Positions 50,612 through 60,797 are shown, counted from the stretch's first letter. The stretch: DNA of 64,000 bases from JALRBM01 sp964615445 (GCA_964615445.1 CAZTOK010000004.1:1-64000), one strand, 5' to 3'. Program-made: numbers and translations. Notes: generated by a model not told the origin, from the sequence alone.

Positions 50612-53151
50612 TAATACGTCCTTCCTGTTGCTATAGCATGAAGTAAACTACCAATAGTGGTTAGACTGAAAGGGTTAGTCGTGCCGACTGCTTGCTGGGA
50701 TGGGTCATCATAAAATGCTTGCGTCGCTGGGCTGTTTGTTCCAGGCGATTCATCGATGGTATCATTCGCTGGGTGGTAGCCTGTGTAATCGCTAAACATT
50801 TCTAACTGCGGGGTGTCGGGAAGGCAATTTTTACCCGTATACCAATCGGCACTGTCGGTCATATCCTCGGCATTAACTGTGGTACTTCCCCAAGGGTCGG
50901 TCCGATTAACGCAGTATTTCAAGTAACGTTCATAATCACTACCCGGCTTAGGGTTGCCGGCGACATCAATCTGCTGATATGTTTCCATGTAGTCAAGCAC
51001 TTTGTTAGGGTCAGCCGAAGGGCCACCGGGGACAGTACGCACAACACATCCCATATCTGGCTGAATACCGGCATCGTTATAGTCAGAGTCATTCGTACAC
51101 TGACTAAATCGGGTATCGCTGTAGTTTGATACTGGCATGCTGTAGGCGGCATTCGCGTTTTTTACTATGCTATTTAGCGATGTTGGCAAGGCTGAGAATA
51201 CTTTACTAAAGGTTGAGAGGAATGGAACACTAGTAGCTGCTGGAGTGGTAGCAAATTGGTGCATCATCGATCCTAGGAATGAATAGCGGTTGGTAAACGC
51301 AAATGGTGTGTTGCGAGCGTCGTATTGCTCTATGGCAACTTGCTGCTGCTCCACCGCAGCATTATCAGCCATGTTTTTTCGTATAGCATCTAGCTTACCT
51401 GGCTTCAAACCAAAGTGCATAGCGGCACTCCCCATGATACTAGCTGTTCCAATAAAGAGCACATTGCCCGCATCAACCCCGGCAACGCTTGAGGTAATGT
51501 CGGCACCTGCCGCGGCTTGAACCGCAGCATTTACTAGGTATCCTGCCCAATCTTCCACCGGAAGTATCGCAAAAAGTCCACTGAGTGCAACCGAGAAAAT
51601 AGGCGCTGCTAAGAAACTGATGACGGTAGTAAGCGTATTATTAGTTATTTTACATACGTCTCTCATTGTCTCTTTGCCAATATGTGTCTTTATCCAGGAC
51701 ATGGCAGTGCCGAGCGCGCCAAGGAAGGCACCTCCAATAAATAATCGCTTAGCGATGCTTGAAAGATTAATGCTGTCGCCGTACGCTACTACTTTGTATG
51801 CCTCTGAGTCGAGCGCATTCTTCCCCTTATTTGGATTATCAATCATTTGGCCGGTTTCGGGGTCCTGTATTTTATCTGGGAAGCTTGAGGGTGCTAAAAT
51901 ATCTACACCTTTTTGCACCTCGGCCCCAGTTGCTTGGTTTGCCTTAATGGAGGCTGCGAGGGTTAATATAGCCATAGCAAACGACATATACCTTGCTGCT
52001 TTAAGAACCTTTGCCGAGGTAGATATAATATTTCCCATGTTATAGCCTAGACAAATAAGTTGCGGCCCAAGCACGACATTGGATCCGTGTAGACTTAAGT
52101 GAGTAACTGTTTTACCTGCTTTTATTGCGCTATTTATCGCGCTTGCCGTATCGTTTCCTGTAGCATTCGCTGCGGCTTTGGTTTTATCGCCGCTGTCGTC
52201 CGCTACTGCATTAGTGGATAAATCTTCCGACTGGCCTTTCACGGCTTCATCGAATGACTTATTGGCTTCGTCGGCAGTGTCGCCACTGATTTTTTTTGCT
52301 TTTGTAAGATGAAGGCCGCTTAATACTCCATCGAAAAACTTTCCTAAAAAGAAACTATTTTTAAGGCTATAGGCAGCATTAAAATGACTGGCAGCCTCGA
52401 CGTCTGTTTTTAATATTGAACCTAGCTCGCTCACGTTACTTGCGCGCGGCCCGCTCCCTGGCGTGCCGTCCTCGCCCGGGAATTTAATAGCGGTAACTCC
52501 CACGCGGCTACCTTGAGTAGTTTTTCCTTCAAATGTAAAACCTTTAGATTCGAATTTCTTTACTGTTTCTTCGTCTATAGTATTAAATTTACAGCGAATC
52601 GAAACGACAGAGTTACAAGCGCTAAACTTCTTTTGTAAGCCGCCCAACTTGGTTCCGAAAAGATTAATGGTTTTAATCTGTTGCGAAGAATTAGCATCAT
52701 TTGTATCGTTAGTGAATTCTTCCATAATATCAATGGGAAGAAGTGCTGCGAGTCCGGTAAATCCAAATGTCCCTCCGCCAAGAAGCAGTAGTAAAATAAA
52801 TCCAAGTGGACCTTTTTTCCTTATTCTTCCTTTTACTGCTTGTTTTTTTGGTTGTGTGCTACTAACATTGTCCTTCCAGCGCCCGTTTTGCTCTTGATCT
52901 CTGGTATCATCTATGTTTTTGGTTGATACGGCATGTAAATCACCGCGCTCCGAAGTTGTTTCGCCACCCCCTTGAATAACTCCAAAACGGTGTTCTTGTT
53001 CGCTTAAATCCTCTGAGATATTGTCATCTGGCACTGATGATAGGTTGCCACGTTCGGGAGTATAGTCGCCATCCCCCTGAATAACATGCAAATCGGGCCG
53101 AATAGTAGGCTCTATTTCTTCATGACGGGATTGACGTGCGGGTTCGGCCAT
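50611..53151 (-). CDS. Large T4SS-associated membrane protein (unknown family)
   Basis: The 846-residue protein starts with a disordered cytoplasmic region that contains two copies of a repeat (VIQGDGDYTPERGNL near residue 23 and VIQGGGETTSERGDL near 57, each followed by NI). A membrane helix lies at about 112-132 (GPLGFILLLLLGGGTFGF). A long Ala/Ser-rich region follows with several more hydrophobic stretches, then a Cys-containing soluble C-terminal part (CTNDSDYND, GCVVRTV, KYCVNRTDPWG). The stop of the gene before it and its own start overlap by one base with the hydrolase. Function unknown, but operon position ties it to the secretion system. Confidence 0.65.
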   Translation of the reverse strand: MAEPARQSRHEEIEPTIRPDLHVIQGDGDYTPERGNLSSVPDDNISEDLSEQEHRFGVIQGGGETTSERGDLHAVSTKNIDDTRDQEQNGRWKDNVSSTQPKKQAVKGRIRKKGPLGFILLLLLGGGTFGFTGLAALLPIDIMEEFTNDTNDANSSQQIKTINLFGTKLGGLQKKFSACNSVVSIRCKFNTIDEETVKKFESKGFTFEGKTTQGSRVGVTAIKFPGEDGTPGSGPRASNVSELGSILKTDVEAASHFNAAYSLKNSFFLGKFFDGVLSGLHLTKAKKISGDTADEANKSFDEAVKGQSEDLSTNAVADDSGDKTKAAANATGNDTASAINSAIKAGKTVTHLSLHGSNVVLGPQLICLGYNMGNIISTSAKVLKAARYMSFAMAILTLAASIKANQATGAEVQKGVDILAPSSFPDKIQDPETGQMIDNPNKGKNALDSEAYKVVAYGDSINLSSIAKRLFIGGAFLGALGTAMSWIKTHIGKETMRDVCKITNNTLTTVISFLAAPIFSVALSGLFAILPVEDWAGYLVNAAVQAAAGADITSSVAGVDAGNVLFIGTASIMGSAAMHFGLKPGKLDAIRKNMADNAAVEQQQVAIEQYDARNTPFAFTNRYSFLGSMMHQFATTPAATSVPFLSTFSKVFSALPTSLNSIVKNANAAYSMPVSNYSDTRFSQCTNDSDYNDAGIQPDMGCVVRTVPGGPSADPNKVLDYMETYQQIDVAGNPKPGSDYERYLKYCVNRTDPWGSTTVNAEDMTDSADWYTGKNCLPDTPQLEMFSDYTGYHPANDTIDESPGTNSPATQAFYDDPSQQAVGTTNPFSLTTIGSLLHAIATGRTY

Positions 53152-53163
53152 AAGTTGCCTTTA

Positions 53164-55080
53164 TTATACCCCTAATCCGTTAGGATTTGGAGGTGTGCTC
53201 TGCGGATAAACACTGCTAGCATCGTATCCCTGTGTGGGTTGTTGTACTTGTGGTTGAGGCGCTGCTTGGGTATCGCCTGGGTTTGTTGTAATAAGACGTG
53301 TTTCGGTGTCGCTCCCAACAATTTGAATATGTACATGATTTTGTCCTGCAAAGAAAAGCCCCTGCCCTACCGGGAAGTTAGCGAGACGTTTTCGCTCCTC
53401 TTCTGTTAGTTTAAAGACATCGGAAAGTACATCAACAGCGCTAGCCGACTGTTTAAGGAGAAGCTGCATAGATGAGTTGGCTACGATGGCGCGGCCCATT
53501 TTGCTGCCCATAAAGTCTTCAACATCCTGTGTAATAGTAGTAAGACCCAGGTAATATTTACGAGCGCGTTTTGCAAGACTAAAGAGGAAGTTAGCAGAAT
53601 CGTCATACTTCATTAATTGCCAAGCCTCATCCACAATAAGCATGCGTTTTCGCTGGTCGGTACGTGTAATGTTCCAAATGTGACTAAGCACGATATACAT
53701 GGCAACTGGCCGAAGCTCATCCTCAAGGTCGCGAATATTAAAGACGACCATGTGGTTATTAATGTCAATATTTGACTGCTGACTAAAAATACCTGCAAAT
53801 GTACCACTAGTATATTTGCGAAGGCGCTGGGCCAAACTTGGGCCAGTGCCACCCATATGGAGGAGTGTGTCGTATAGGTCGGCGATAGTTGGAGGTGTTG
53901 AGTTGTGCGTTAATGGATCGCTGGTAATTCCCGCTCGCGCATAGGTGTCAATCAAGCCTTGGTCAAGGTCGGCCTCTTCCGCCGGCGTGAGCGCAGACAT
54001 CATTTGACCTGCTGCTGTTGTTTGGCTTCCACCAAGCATTAAGCGTAACAATCCGTGAAGTGTCACCAAGTTGGCTCGTAAGGCGTCGTCTGCCTCGTCG
54101 CTATCGATAACACGAGGTAAGTCAAAAGGATTAACACGTGTGTCGGCGTTAAGGCTAAGACGAATATAACTTCCGCCTACGGCGTCGCACAATTTTTGAT
54201 ACTCATTCTCAGGGTCAATAATAAGTACATCCGAACCTACCATCATACTTCGTAGTGCCTCAAGCTTCACAGTAAATGACTTACCAGCACCAGATTTTGC
54301 GAAGACGACCATATTGGCATTTTCCAGGCTAAAACGGTCAAAAATAACCAAGCCGTTATTATGCATATTTATGCCATAAAGCACGCCTTTTTCCTGCGTA
54401 AGGTCAGCACTTGTAAATGGAAAGCTGGTACTGATGGCACCCGTATTCATATTACGGCGAATTTGGAGTTGGTCGGTCATTTGTGGAAGTGTGCTGTTGA
54501 GCCCTTGTTCCTGTTGGCTACTGGCTACCTTGCTAAAGATAAGCTGTTGGCCAAAAAGTGTCTCGATTTTATGTTGGACAAAGCTCAATTCATCCATACT
54601 GTCAGCGTATAGGGTTACATAAAGGCCAAAGCGAAAGAAACGTTCTGAGCCAACTTGAAGTTGATCTCGCAGTTCCTCGGCATCTTGCAAGGATGCCTCA
54701 AGTCCAGGGTCGCGCGTACGACCCTTCTCGCTATTAATCGACATCGTTGCTTCGAGCTGTGTCACCTTTTTGCGAAGATTGTTTAACACCACCTGGCTCT
54801 CAACCGGATAAACAAATATACTAATATCGAGCACCTCATCGATATTTATAAGAGAACTTAGCCAGCCGGTATAAATTTGGCGTGGATAGCCATAAATATA
54901 TAATGTTCTGCCATATTTAGTGCCAAGGCGAAAGTGGCTCGAGTGGATTTCGAGACTGCTTGGCGCGATCAAGTCGCGTAGCGTGGTCATGCCCGTTAAA
55001 AAGGCTTGTTCAACCTCGGCTTGTTCGCGAGCTCGCTGCTGTGCGGCAATATCAATGGGATCTAACTTTTTCTTGGCCAT
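53164..55080 (-). CDS. virB4: VirB4-family type IV secretion ATPase
   Basis: This 638-residue ATPase powers the type IV secretion system from the inner membrane side. The N-terminal part has the VirB4/TraC-like fold (HSSHFRLGTKYGRTLYIYGY). Walker A is VFAKSGAGKSF (about 258-268), followed by LIIDPENEYQKL, and Walker B is RMLIVDEAWQLM (about 458). A Gln/Pro-rich tail ends the protein. It overlaps the TraC-like gene by one base upstream. Saccharibacterial genomes often carry such a VirB4 beside PrgI and VirB6-type genes. Confidence 0.93.
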   Translation of the reverse strand: MAKKKLDPIDIAAQQRAREQAEVEQAFLTGMTTLRDLIAPSSLEIHSSHFRLGTKYGRTLYIYGYPRQIYTGWLSSLINIDEVLDISIFVYPVESQVVLNNLRKKVTQLEATMSINSEKGRTRDPGLEASLQDAEELRDQLQVGSERFFRFGLYVTLYADSMDELSFVQHKIETLFGQQLIFSKVASSQQEQGLNSTLPQMTDQLQIRRNMNTGAISTSFPFTSADLTQEKGVLYGINMHNNGLVIFDRFSLENANMVVFAKSGAGKSFTVKLEALRSMMVGSDVLIIDPENEYQKLCDAVGGSYIRLSLNADTRVNPFDLPRVIDSDEADDALRANLVTLHGLLRLMLGGSQTTAAGQMMSALTPAEEADLDQGLIDTYARAGITSDPLTHNSTPPTIADLYDTLLHMGGTGPSLAQRLRKYTSGTFAGIFSQQSNIDINNHMVVFNIRDLEDELRPVAMYIVLSHIWNITRTDQRKRMLIVDEAWQLMKYDDSANFLFSLAKRARKYYLGLTTITQDVEDFMGSKMGRAIVANSSMQLLLKQSASAVDVLSDVFKLTEEERKRLANFPVGQGLFFAGQNHVHIQIVGSDTETRLITTNPGDTQAAPQPQVQQPTQGYDASSVYPQSTPPNPNGLGV

Positions 55081-55916
55081 TACATGCCTCCCTCTTGCAA
55101 ATGTGGTCGTGGCGCTTCACCAGAACCTTTTTTCACATAAGTTGAGGTAATTTGTTCAAAATTGCCAAGCGGTTCACGCACTGCCGTATCAGGGTTGTAC
55201 ATATTGTAAAAAAGTTCGCCTAGTTCTTTTGTATTCAACTGTACGCTCTTAACGCCAATCTGAAACAAGCCATTATTAACAGAGTCAACGCGGTTTTTAA
55301 TCTCATCACGCGCTTTCTCGTATGATACTTTGTCAATTTTTGTAGGGCCACTTTGTTGTTTTTGTAGCAATCTACTAAAAATACTTTTACTTTGTTCAAT
55401 GACGTTTGTTAAATCGCCGGTTGGGAAATATGGAACAATGACAAAGAAGCTCTTATCCATAATATTGGCTTCTTGCGACAGTACGTCGATAAAGTTAATG
55501 TAGTCATCCATAAGTACCCCAAGTAGCATGTTGTCTTGAGACTTGCGAATAGTAGAAAGTCTGTCAATGTATGGGCCAATGTCAACTCGTTGCGATCGGA
55601 TAAATATTTGCACTGGAAAATAAAGGGCATTCAAGAAGTTTTGGTAGCTAAATTCAACCCCTTCTCGTTCGCGTGAGCTCATAAGGTCGAAATTGATAGA
55701 TTTACAAGCAATGACCGCGCGAAAACTACCATCATTCATAATGGCCATACTATCGCGGATTTCAGAGATAAGCAAACTATTCTGCGTTGTGTTCTGCGCA
55801 GTTTTTGTCTGAGGTGTACTACTCGCAGTCGGAGACGATTGAGGTTGCTGCGCTGTAGTGCCACTTCCAATTGCACCAGTTGGCGCCGCTTGTGGTTGTT
55901 GATTATTTGGAGGCAC
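55080..55916 (-). CDS. TraC-like T4SS protein
   Basis: The 278-residue protein has a Gln/Ala/Thr-rich N-terminus (about 1-45) and then a domain of the TraC-like type found with PrgI and VirB4 genes: ISEIRDSMAIMNDGSFRAVI, INFDLMSSREREGVEFSYQ (about 70-95), FPVQIFIRSQRVDI. It has no Walker motifs. It may hold the N-terminal docking part of a split VirB4 system. The gene overlaps virB4 by one base and has 31 bases before the PrgI gene upstream. Confidence 0.8.
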   Translation of the reverse strand: MPPNNQQPQAAPTGAIGSGTTAQQPQSSPTASSTPQTKTAQNTTQNSLLISEIRDSMAIMNDGSFRAVIACKSINFDLMSSREREGVEFSYQNFLNALYFPVQIFIRSQRVDIGPYIDRLSTIRKSQDNMLLGVLMDDYINFIDVLSQEANIMDKSFFVIVPYFPTGDLTNVIEQSKSIFSRLLQKQQSGPTKIDKVSYEKARDEIKNRVDSVNNGLFQIGVKSVQLNTKELGELFYNMYNPDTAVREPLGNFEQITSTYVKKGSGEAPRPHLQEGGM

Positions 55917-55947
55917 GTTCCCACTCTTCCTTGTCTGTATTATCGCA

Positions 55948-56913
55948 TTATCGAAGCGAAATCACAACTTCATCTTCCGGAAGAGTCTCCTCTTTTTGAT
56001 GAATGCGGTTTGCTTCGTGAGCAATTGTCTCGATGGATAAATCAGGATTATTTGCAAGATTTATTATATCAGGAGAGACAGGTTTCTCGCTAGTGTCTGG
56101 CGTCGTATTAGGCGTTGGAGGCGGAGTATATTGTTGTTGCACTGGTGCGGCGGCTTGCTCCTCTAGGGGCTGAATAACTGTTTGATGGATTGCGTTTGGA
56201 TAAGGGTTAAAAGTAACGTGCGGGTCAGGAGTAGTTGGCTGTGAAGTTGGGACTGGTGCAGTAAGTGATGCATAGGGGTCGGGCACGGCAAGAGGCGCTG
56301 GAGTGAGTTGCATAGGAGTAGCGGGTGTCTGGCGCATACGCGTCATCATCTCTTCGCGACGCCTCGCATCCGCCTGGTCGATCATAGAATTAAACGACTG
56401 TGCGACGCCACTATTCGTATCGAGCACGTCCTCTGTTTGCTGTGCCTCGTAGTAAGCATCGCTTTGCATGGCACTATTTGGTTGCGCGACACCACGGACT
56501 GCCCATCCTCCTGTGTCAACAATGTCTGCAAGATATGATAATCGCTGTTGCGCTTCCGTTTCAGAGAGGTTTTTAGAGCGTTGCACCTCTATTATTTTTG
56601 GCGCAGTAATTTCAATCAACGATTGAATACCATCGGGATGCCATAGGCGTTTACGCGGTTTTAAATAAAATGACACCACAGCAGCAAGATAAATCTCCAT
56701 AGGCTGGTCTTTACGGAGTGGCAACGCTAACGCACCAAAAAAGACGATGATTGGAATGGGAATAACCGCGAGCGGTAGAAAAAGCTGGCTTAAGCCCCAC
56801 CCAAGTGCAATGCCAATAATGGCAATGATGAGATAGATAAACTGTCTAAAACTAAACGGCCCGATAAGCTTATCGTCCGCTTCAACGTCTTGAGGAACTT
56901 TGTAAACTGCCAT
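55948..56913 (-). CDS. PrgI-family membrane protein (VirB3-like role)
   Basis: The first about 110 residues match PrgI: YKVPQDVEADDKLIGPFSF then RQFIYLIIAIIGIALGWGLS, two membrane helices (about 27-75), and KPRKRLWHPDGI. In known systems PrgI replaces VirB3 at the inner membrane beside VirB4. The rest (about 120-321) is a Pro/Gln/Thr-rich disordered tail that is much longer than in typical PrgI proteins of about 120 residues. It lies 31 bases upstream of the TraC-like gene, and the VirB6-like gene is upstream. Confidence 0.85.
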   Translation of the reverse strand: MAVYKVPQDVEADDKLIGPFSFRQFIYLIIAIIGIALGWGLSQLFLPLAVIPIPIIVFFGALALPLRKDQPMEIYLAAVVSFYLKPRKRLWHPDGIQSLIEITAPKIIEVQRSKNLSETEAQQRLSYLADIVDTGGWAVRGVAQPNSAMQSDAYYEAQQTEDVLDTNSGVAQSFNSMIDQADARRREEMMTRMRQTPATPMQLTPAPLAVPDPYASLTAPVPTSQPTTPDPHVTFNPYPNAIHQTVIQPLEEQAAAPVQQQYTPPPTPNTTPDTSEKPVSPDIINLANNPDLSIETIAHEANRIHQKEETLPEDEVVISLR

Positions 56914-56949
56914 TACATACCATTATATCTGAAGAGTATCGTTTTTATG

Positions 56950-59820
56950 CTAAAGTGCAATTCTATCAATGATCGCTTTTCCGGCTGGATCAAGCTTGCG
57001 GTAAAGTTGCGCGTCTCCTTGGACCTTTCGTGCTTGAGCTTTAGTAATACCCCCAGCCCTTTCTGCTTCTGCAAGTGAATGAGTTTTTTGTTGAACAAGG
57101 TCTTCGTCAGACATAGTCCAGGTAGTTGCGTTTCCTGAAACCGCAGCCATACTTGTACCGGCAGCTGTAGTGGCATGTTTAGTGAGGTCGGCAGCCGTAT
57201 TCTTAATAGCCGCATGGTTTGTAAGCATATTCCTCTTAAGATCTGTCATAGTATCACTAGCCATGTCTGCTGCACTTGTACGATTCATTGCATCGCGGTA
57301 CTCTTTCGTACCAGCACTTCCACTTGTTAGTAACATATTTTGCATTGCTCTGGCGGTAATGCTATCTCCGTCTCTAATTGCGTCAGATAATCGGCGTCCC
57401 ATGTCTGCTGTATCACCCGGAGCAATGTTAGCCGTTAACTGAACGTCTCGTATGGCGTCGGCTATTGCTTTTTCTTGTTGTGCAGCTAAAGCTTTTTGCA
57501 CTTCGGGGTCCGAGGCGGCCCTTCCCATGCCCTGACTAATTAATCCTGGATTGTTAGCGATTGAGTTAACCAGCTGATTGTTAAGTGCGCTATTAACAGC
57601 ATTGGCCTGCGCTTGATTTTGGGCGTTTTGCTGAACATACTGGTTTGCTTTTCTGTCTGTCACACCAAACTGTGCCTGACTCGACTTCACTGCACTCGAA
57701 GCCGCTTGATCGCGCAACTCTCGGCGATAACTACGTTTAAATTGGCCTCCTCCAAACGTAGGTCTTCCCGCTAACGCGTTAGCCGAACGTGTATTTTGTC
57801 GATATTCACGGTATTTGCCTGCACGTTTTCGCATAGCGTCGACAGGTCCACGATTTGGATTATTAACATAGGCTCCTACCTTGCCAAGCACACCTTTAGT
57901 GGTATTGATAATAGTTGGGACAAGAACAAGGGGTATAACAGAGGCGCCGGCACCAATCACCTGAACAGCTGTATTATCACTGGATGCCATAATAATTTTT
58001 GATGCTAATGCTGAAGCGCCAAAAATCAATCCCACAGTAGGATACACAAGCAAGAGTGTCTCAAAAAGTTCACGCCATCGTTTAAAGAGGGACTCGGTAT
58101 TTGGAAGAAGATATGCGACAAATGCTAGTGGCGAAATAACGACCAAAAGGATAATAAGTGCTTGTCGGATCGTTAAAACAATAAAGACGGTCACAATAGT
58201 AACAAGAACAGTTATGAGCGTGGGTATAAGCGCGGAAAGTCCAACGTATAATGCTGCTATTCCCAATGCTCCCACAACAAGCAGTTTGCCGGCGAGACCA
58301 ACGAATCCATCTCCGGTTGCACCAACGGCATTTACATTAAAGATCTTCACGTTGCCCATAGCGTTTTGAAGCACTTGATCAATGGAGGCGCCAAGAATGT
58401 TCGATAAGTCTACGCAGATTGAACATATCCAATAGGAAAGGTTAACCAGGATAGCCCCCAAGATAAGCCTTGGTAACATTTTTTTAATGCCATAATTGGT
58501 AACGCCAATGCTTGTCACCTGCGAAAATATAATAATAAGGAAGGCGATAACGAAGGCGACGTTTGCAATATTACGAGCAACCGACCATACATTGTACATA
58601 CTTCCGCCCGTATCGGTGGTAGTTAATGGCTGAACCTTAAGTAGGTCTGATACGAGCCCGTATGCCGAGTCGGTAATATGAGCCATAAAAGTAACAATTG
58701 GGCATATAATCCACCCAAGGCCTGGGATGGAGCAAGTGGTGACATCTTTTGTATTATCAGTAGTTGACTGCGGTGGACTAGACGAACTCATGTCACCAGT
58801 GGCAATAGTTGCTCCGTATTTACAAGCGTTATACTCAGGATTGTTAGGATCATTACGGTTGCTAGCATCTTTATACGTTACAGAACAATAATTCGGGTCA
58901 TCTTTATGCTTATATCCATTATCGCAAGCGGTTTGCTCGGCAACAGTAGCGTGAGCATACTTATCAAGACATGTTCCTGGTTCGCCGTAACCGGGTCGGA
59001 TAGCGTCTGCGTACGCCTGAGCGTAAGAGTTCGCCTTGTTGGTAAGATCTAGACAAGTTGGATTTTCATATTCACTCGGACTACCGCCAGTTGCATCTGT
59101 TGAAATCTGGCGGTCATGGTCGAGTTGTCCATGGTAAATATATGGGGTTGGAGTATAGTTTTCTATCTGGTCGAGCGTATAACCAAGAGAGTTATTAGCC
59201 TCTAGCTTTTGCGAGCTTGAAGCATCACTTAGTTTAACAACTGACGTTGCCTGACAGCCGATGATAAATGTCTGACTATAGAGGTAGTAGCGCTCAGCAT
59301 CATTTAGTAGCGGTTCACTGTGATTTTTTAGTAGCGCACCCTTCATATTTGCTTCCATGGCGCTGCCACCTATGTTACCGCCGTTAGCCGAACCAGCTTG
59401 AAGGTGTCCATCGCCTGGACACGCTCCGCCGTCGGTGGTTGTCCATTTAGCAGCACAAAGTAAATCAAATGGGTCGCTATAACCAAAGTTACTGGCAACG
59501 CCACTTACCCAGTTACTATCCTGACAACTTACCTGACCGTCGCTTGAAGAGATAATATGGCCAACATGAACCTGATCACCTCCAAAAATATCCCATCGTT
59601 TAATATTGTCTGAGCTAAGCTGATAGCTCGGTGTAGTAGCACATGAAAGAAATGCATGATAATTAAGGTAGATCTTAACGTTGCTTGCTATCTGGTCTTG
59701 CGTTTCGGCATGAGCCTCCTGAGAGGCTGGCCCTACAAGTCCAATCAAGGTCGACAAGACAACGACAGCAAGGAGGATGTAGCTTTTAGTGTGTTTCTTT
59801 AGTGTGTTAAACATTAACAT
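56950..59820 (-). CDS. VirB6/TrbL-like T4SS membrane protein, second paralogue
   Basis: The 956-residue protein has a signal-like helix (about 13-35), a large Cys-containing extracytoplasmic N-terminal domain (about 40-340), six or more membrane helices (about 360-640) and a long Ala/Gln/Arg-rich cytoplasmic C-terminus (about 650-956). The membrane core (LGWIICPIVTFMAHITD, NYGIKKMLPRLILGAILVN, SYWICSICVDLSN) matches the VirB6-like protein at 60928-63591. It would form part of the inner-membrane channel. The ATG at 59820 lies in an inverted repeat, and the ATG at 59814 is an alternative start. Confidence 0.85.
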   Translation of the reverse strand: MLMFNTLKKHTKSYILLAVVVLSTLIGLVGPASQEAHAETQDQIASNVKIYLNYHAFLSCATTPSYQLSSDNIKRWDIFGGDQVHVGHIISSSDGQVSCQDSNWVSGVASNFGYSDPFDLLCAAKWTTTDGGACPGDGHLQAGSANGGNIGGSAMEANMKGALLKNHSEPLLNDAERYYLYSQTFIIGCQATSVVKLSDASSSQKLEANNSLGYTLDQIENYTPTPYIYHGQLDHDRQISTDATGGSPSEYENPTCLDLTNKANSYAQAYADAIRPGYGEPGTCLDKYAHATVAEQTACDNGYKHKDDPNYCSVTYKDASNRNDPNNPEYNACKYGATIATGDMSSSSPPQSTTDNTKDVTTCSIPGLGWIICPIVTFMAHITDSAYGLVSDLLKVQPLTTTDTGGSMYNVWSVARNIANVAFVIAFLIIIFSQVTSIGVTNYGIKKMLPRLILGAILVNLSYWICSICVDLSNILGASIDQVLQNAMGNVKIFNVNAVGATGDGFVGLAGKLLVVGALGIAALYVGLSALIPTLITVLVTIVTVFIVLTIRQALIILLVVISPLAFVAYLLPNTESLFKRWRELFETLLLVYPTVGLIFGASALASKIIMASSDNTAVQVIGAGASVIPLVLVPTIINTTKGVLGKVGAYVNNPNRGPVDAMRKRAGKYREYRQNTRSANALAGRPTFGGGQFKRSYRRELRDQAASSAVKSSQAQFGVTDRKANQYVQQNAQNQAQANAVNSALNNQLVNSIANNPGLISQGMGRAASDPEVQKALAAQQEKAIADAIRDVQLTANIAPGDTADMGRRLSDAIRDGDSITARAMQNMLLTSGSAGTKEYRDAMNRTSAADMASDTMTDLKRNMLTNHAAIKNTAADLTKHATTAAGTSMAAVSGNATTWTMSDEDLVQQKTHSLAEAERAGGITKAQARKVQGDAQLYRKLDPAGKAIIDRIAL

Positions 59821-59856
59821 AAGCCTTTAGCTTATATAGTAAACTAAAGGCTTATG
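59818..59856. repeat. 13-bp perfect inverted repeat spanning a start codon
   Basis: CATAAGCCTTTAG (59818-59830) and CTAAAGGCTTATG (59844-59856) form a perfect 13-bp stem with a 13-base AT-rich loop. The first three bases are, on the minus strand, the ATG of the 956-residue gene. It could end the upstream gene's transcript or control translation of the downstream one. Confidence 0.65.
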
Positions 59857-59873
59857 TTTTAGCAATATTGCAA

Positions 59874-60797
59874 TTAACTATCTATTTTTGTAGCTTGCCA
59901 GCCAGTAAGGTCGTATTTATTGGCATTGTTTGGCTTTTGGATACCATAAGTTACCTTTAATTGAGTAAGTGTTCCGGGTAGTTGCTCACCGTCTTTATTA
60001 ACGAAAGCATGTGTGATAGTAGCGGTATCTACAAGCCCATCGCTAAGTTCGCCAAGATGTGCGATACCAGGTTGAAGTACTTCGTAAACGCTTTTAGTTT
60101 GGTGTGTTATATTATACTGACGATTCTGACGAGCTACTGCCAAAATTTCAGGCTGCTTTCCTTCAGCGGAAATTGCCTGTGAAAATGCCGCTTCGAACGC
60201 ATCCTCGGCAGCCTGATTACGCACAGGCTTATTAAAAGCTATCGCACCATTTGCAGGATCTTCATATGCTTGAATGCTATCGAGAACTAAATGAGTAAAG
60301 CCATCTTTGTAGTCAGGTTTGTCATGAGCGGTTACCTCGAACATTTTTGCGCAACTATCAATACCGTTGCATTCGGCAGCGCCAATCTGCATCTCAACCG
60401 TTTGCGGGTTAATCTGTATGTTTGGATTCGTTTGCATCGTCTCGGTGGTTGAAGTGGCGGTCGTAGTGGTAGGTGCCGCTTCAGCGGAGCTAGTGGCTAC
60501 GGGACCAGAAGCGCCAGAACTTTCCGACTGACTCAGACCAATAGCGGTACCAAGTCCGCTTGCAAGTAGGATGCCACCGATCGCAATAGCTATCCTTGTT
60601 CTAAGTTTCTTCTTAGCTTCTCTCTCTTTAGTTGTGGTAGTTGGTGTTTCTAAAGGAAGTTGTGCGTACCCACCTTCTCTAGGGGGAACTTCTTGTTTGG
60701 GAATTTGAAAGGCGGTTTCGTTACTTTCGGAGCCGGGCACAATACCCTCCCCCGTACGCTGTACGTCTTGTCTTCCTGGGTAGGTGTCGTGACTCAT
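59874..60797 (-). CDS. Single-pass membrane protein in the T4SS operon
   Basis: The 307-residue protein has a hydrophilic cytoplasmic N-terminus (about 1-66), one membrane helix (about 68-88, RIAIAIGGILLASGLGTAIG), a Ser/Thr/Ala-rich linker (about 90-125), and a folded extracytoplasmic part (about 130-307). No family was recognised. It has AAGGAG before its ATG and its own promoter at 60851-60878, unlike its neighbours. It lies between two VirB6-like genes, so a structural part in the secretion complex is possible. Confidence 0.65.
   Translation of the reverse strand: MSHDTYPGRQDVQRTGEGIVPGSESNETAFQIPKQEVPPREGGYAQLPLETPTTTTKEREAKKKLRTRIAIAIGGILLASGLGTAIGLSQSESSGASGPVATSSAEAAPTTTTATSTTETMQTNPNIQINPQTVEMQIGAAECNGIDSCAKMFEVTAHDKPDYKDGFTHLVLDSIQAYEDPANGAIAFNKPVRNQAAEDAFEAAFSQAISAEGKQPEILAVARQNRQYNITHQTKSVYEVLQPGIAHLGELSDGLVDTATITHAFVNKDGEQLPGTLTQLKVTYGIQKPNNANKYDLTGWQATKIDS

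Noticed and set aside
55080..55916. TraC-like gene as a frameshifted N-terminal fragment of virB4
   Set aside because: It has its own start and stop, overlaps virB4 by a coupling TAATG, and VirB4 already has a complete N-terminal domain, so two separate proteins are more likely.
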